64,000 bases of DNA, taken from contig JAJGOT010000124.1 in assembly GCA_022457155.1 (NCBI GenBank), positions 1,611,501 through 1,675,500 of the forward strand. The letters are read 5' to 3'. Source of the DNA: Cladopsammia gracilis (taxonomy: Eukaryota; Cnidaria; Anthozoa; Scleractinia; Dendrophylliidae). Shown here in pieces: positions 60,403-64,000 of the stretch (the first letter of the stretch is position 1; each line of letters begins with the position of its first letter). Below the pieces are notes generated by a model. It ran no database searches. It saw only the letters and a list, made by a program, of their open reading frames with translations, and was not told the DNA's origin. The position numbers were made by a program, and so were the translations under genes.

Positions 60403-63064
60403 AAATAAACCTTCACTATAGACACTATACTGGGCAAATACTCAATATTTTCCATTACATTGAAAGTGGAATGAAAAATTATCGACAGTCAATTTCCTAT
60501 TATCCAAAGCCCATATCCCCAAATTCCTGATTATTACTACTGCTGACTGTCAGGGAACTTTCTACCCTTGTCATGTAAGAATTGAAACGTTTCAAAAGTG
60601 TACTAAATTTCACTTTGCTAGCTCACATTTTTTTCAAGATTGCATCCTCCAGATTCCTTTTTCCTATTTTGCGGTAACTTGAGAACTTTATCCGCATCTT
60701 GTTGTAAAAAGTATCCTACTTGGCCAGTAAAGAATATCACAGCGTTTCATCGAGGCCATAGTTGATCAATTCTAACAAACGCTAAACTGATTGTAACGGT
60801 AAGAAAAAAATTGCCTAAGTTCCAATTGAAATTTAATACATGTAGTTCGAATTTTCCCATTACAATGATTAAAATGCTTGCACAATCCTAACGGGATTTA
60901 GACAATCACTACTGTCACTAATGAGCAAAATTTCACAGCAATTCATTGGTTTGCTTGTTCCAAAACAATGAAAGGTGCATTAAAACAGATAATACCCTCG
61001 CTCCTCGGCCTTCATTAAAATAATGACCTCGCGCTACGTGCTCGGTCATTTTTTTTACAATGTAAGAAGGCCTCGGAGCTCGGGAATTATCCTTTACTTA
61101 ATAGATTTTTTATGTTTAGTACTGTGGTAGTCTAACATTTTTTTATTTCTCTTGCTGGTTGCATAATTACAGCTCTTGCTGGTTGCATAATTACAGACTG
61201 CTCCCCGGGCGGTTTTCTTTACTTTTCAATTCAGTTGCGCGCGCAGGAGACTTGTAGAGAGGCAATGGTTTCAAACTTCGACACCGCAACTGACCGCAGT
61301 TGAATTCAAGCCACTGAACAACAAATTCAACAACTGTATGATGTTTAACACTGAGGTTTTGGTAGAGAATTTAAATCCACAAGGAGAAGATACTTTCAGG
61401 ATAAGCGATGGAATCGAATTTTCACGCGCATCACTCAATCAACAAAAGGCAGCCGCGATTGATAAATTATTTACACCGTTTTTGACAAGAAACGATACTG
61501 TCAAAACCACGGCCGTACGGAGCCATCGCAGTGTCTCAAGACCTAAATTGGAAGTGGAAATATTCGAAGTAGAAGTATGCTTTTGGCCAGGATAAACCAT
61601 TTTGAAGATCGTCACCGGATACATGTATTAATTTGATGCCGTGATATTGTCACAATGATATTAAACAATGTCACGCGTGAGTAAGTACCCGAAGAACGAA
61701 CAATCGGTAACCGAATGATCAGAGGCAATAGGAGCTTGATATGCTTTTGCTACGACTGTATAAACCGTTAATGACAAGGGAAAATATGAAACAGATTGCT
61801 CGATCATAAGAGTAAGGATCCGACAGCATTGCAAGGCAAGTTTGCCTTCCATTTTTCCGTGCGGCCACAATCAGTTAGCGTGAACAAACAATTTCAGCAA
61901 CGTACGCATAGCGATTGCAGAGTAAAGCCGAATCTTTATCTAGTTTGCTATATACAAGTTGTTTTTTATAGTTCTTGTTTCCATTCATAGTTATTGAAAA
62001 CGGATCAAGCCATGGAGATGAGCCGCGTTTGTTTGCAGCAATTGCCCATCTGTCAAAAAAGACAGCTCAGGATTGGAGTGAAAATTTCCATTTTCAACGC
62101 AATCTGGAGATATATGGATCAAATAACCAGTATTAACTTCTACGATTTGATCTTTGATCTACTGCGAGAAGTGAAAGAAAATTCCACTAAAATACGCTTG
62201 AAGCAATCAAAGGAAAAATGTTCAACTCAGCGCGTGTAAACAAATATTGAATGAGTCAGTGTTTTGGCGCGCACTAGACCACGTGACTATAAAATATGAC
62301 GTGTCCTGTAAGCTCTTCGCTGGGGGGCGTTCGAGAATTCAAAAGGGCGGCCTTCGCTCTGAAGCGAGCCGGACGGATCCTTGAAGGAAGGCAGAATTTG
62401 TGAAGAATCTTTCGCCGTGCATGGAAACGCAAGGCCATCCGACAATCCAAAGCTTGCAGAACCCTCTAACGAACCTTATCGAACGGTATGGTCCGGTTAT
62501 TATTGGGTTCTTGGGCTTGTGAATTGTGATATTCGTTCGTGAATGGTTGTGCGTGGCACCGCCATAAAATGGCGTTGGCACTGTAAGATGGCGTTGAAGT
62601 GACGCGGACTTTTTTCTCATTCACAGAGACGTTTTGACTTCTCCTAAACTAGCGTAAATCGTGTCTAAAGTTATTTTGCACTTTTATGTGCTATTTTGGA
62701 GGCTAGTTAGGTAAATTCGAGGGCAAAATTGACGAGGTTGTATTGCATCACCTCTAGGCCCAGCGCAGCTTTACAGTCTGGTCTCACTTATGATCATAAC
62801 TCTGGCGATTCATTGAATGGATTGCGATCAGAGACGAGCCCCGAGGGGCTCGGGAAGCGAGTAAGGCGTTTATCACACAAGTACGACGATTTTGAACAAC
62901 AAACAGTGGTAAATATTACTCTAATCCATTTCATAGTTCGCTAGCGTTCGCTCGAGAAGCGTCCAAAAAATTGAATTTATAATTTTAGGATTGTGTAACA
63001 CAGGAAAGTGAAATAAATTCTGCTCGAACTATTGCTCAGTTTTAAATGTCTTTTGTAGCGAGGA

Positions 63065-63460
63065 ATGGCTCAAACACCGACCACCGGGCAAGAGCCTAAA
63101 ACCTATCGCACTACCAACCAACTGCAGTATTTGTCGAAAACGATCATGAAGGCGATGTGGAGGCACCCATATGCCTGGCCGTTCCACGATCCTGTGGACG
63201 CTGTGAAATTGAATTTACCGGTTAGTATGCCTTTAAAATATCGTGGATTTGTGCTTATTTTGTTTCCTTGCAAGTAATAGTTGTTACTGACTGGAGATCT
63301 TGTGGCTTTTCAGGATTATTACACCATCATAAAACGTCCCATGGACATGACCCAGATCAAGAAGAAACTCGAAAACCACGAGTATTCTTGTAGTCAGGAA
63401 TGCATTGATGAATTTCGTCTCATATTTAACAACTGCATCACATACAATAAGCCAGGAGAG
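63065..63460 (+). CDS. BRD2/3/4: BET-family double-bromodomain protein, first coding exons (3' end outside window)
   Basis: Two coding exons: 63065-63220 (acceptor TTGTAG ends at 63058, leaving six untranslated bases before the ATG) and 63314-63460, joined in phase 0; the second ends at GAG/GTGAGA. The 101 residues are the N-terminus and most of the first bromodomain. Recognisable are [18 protein letters not shown] (helix Z), the WPF shelf (YAWPF), [18 protein letters not shown] across the exon join, [17 protein letters not shown], and the acetyl-lysine-binding Asn in TYNKPGE. This matches BRD2/3/4/BRDT bromodomain 1 closely; which vertebrate member is closest cannot be decided, since invertebrates usually have one or two BET genes. 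The protein reads acetylated histones and recruits transcription elongation factors. An upstream untranslated exon is expected. Confidence 0.92.
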
Positions 63461-64000
63461 GTGAGATTTCATAAATTTGCGTGTTTTTCCGCCGCGAAAT
63501 GTACACGGAAATTGTGAGATTTCGTGGCTGTATAAGTGGAAAGGAAGTGGCTTTGCTTGCGTGTAGTGCGTTTTGACAGCATTCCAATTAAGGCTGACAT
63601 GTACTCAGTTTTATAATAAGAGTTCTAGCAGCTATTTCAATTATTCCTCTCCACTTAAATGTAAAAGACAAGTAGCTTTAATAACGGAATTTAAATTAGT
63701 TTCCCTTTAGGCATGTTTTATGTGTATATTTGTCGTTTGATTGAGAAGCCAGGTTTTTGACTGCTTTGAAAGTCAATTTTCATTGACATTGAATCATAAC
63801 CTGAATTAATGCTATTTGAGAAAACAACAAGTTTGAGTTAGCCAGGGGAAAAGTAGCCCAGCTAGAAGACCTTTTAAGACTCTAAGTTATTATTACTATT
63901 ATTTTTTATTATTGTTATTGTTATGGTTCCGGTTATTTAGGTCCCATTCACACTAATCCAGATAATATTTGATAATGCATTTTTTTGTCTTTGGTTTGGC

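Larger units (their letters stand above)
55432..63058. other. Gene-free, repeat-rich region between copy C and the BET gene
   Basis: Holds MITEs at 56084-56300, 56641-56803, 57013-57480 (with a nested foldback at 57079-57181) and 60209-60402, and a 357-bp tandem duplication (59467-60180). A repeat near 58330-58490 also occurs in copy B intron 1 (27815-27970). Short plus-strand frames at 61338-61595 (85 codons) and 61994-62239 (81 codons) resemble nothing I recognise. The last 700 bp may contain an untranslated first exon and promoter of the BET gene. Confidence 0.55.

Noticed and set aside
1..64000. CRISPR arrays, operons, bacterial-type promoters or ribosome binding sites
   Set aside because: Direct repeats here are micro/minisatellites or transposons without regular unique spacers, and the gene structure is eukaryotic.

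Overview
This is animal nuclear DNA, not bacterial. Genes are split into short exons with GT/AG splice sites, intergenic and intronic space is AT-rich, and the window is packed with short inverted-repeat transposons (MITEs), tRNA-derived SINEs, a LINE 3' end and large microsatellites. The gene families (TMEM198-like, BET bromodomain, multi-Death-domain proteins) and the style of the SINEs suggest a cnidarian, probably an anthozoan such as a stony coral. The taxon is an inference; no species can be named from the sequence alone.

Layout. (1) 1-7,598, minus strand: 5' part of a gene encoding an N-terminal trypsin-fold domain without the usual catalytic residues, a polar linker, then at least two Death domains; it runs off the left edge. 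(2) 11,624-12,372, minus: a broken copy of the first exon of that gene, with its 5' flank. (3) 14,265-24,885, plus: eight-exon TMEM198-like gene (copy A). (4) 27,336-36,087, plus: a recent duplicate (copy B). (5) 40,867-48,688, minus: a second, complete pseudoprotease/Death-domain gene with three Death domains. (6) 49,001-55,431, plus: the more divergent TMEM198-like copy C. (7) 63,065 to the right edge, plus: first coding exons of a BET-family double-bromodomain gene. The stretches 8.2-10.7 kb, 36.1-40.7 kb and 55.5-63.0 kb contain repeats and no gene I can support.

Organisation. The pseudoprotease/Death-domain genes and the TMEM198-like genes sit head to head: at 48.7/49.0 kb the two start codons are about 310 bp apart, and the broken copy at 12.4 kb faces copy A in the same arrangement. 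The locus therefore looks like a duplicated two-gene divergent unit: [pseudoprotease-DD <- -> TMEM198-like]. Copies A and B are tandem duplicates about 13.07 kb apart and share a promoter with a CRE-like site at the same distance from the ATG. Every internal exon junction I could place in the Death-domain genes is phase 1, so Death-domain exons can be gained or lost without breaking frame. I regard this receptor/adaptor-like pseudoprotease-Death-domain family, and its pairing with TMEM198-like genes, as the most interesting content of the window.

Exon boundaries were built by hand from splice signals, reading phase and paralogue comparison; they have not been tested against transcripts.
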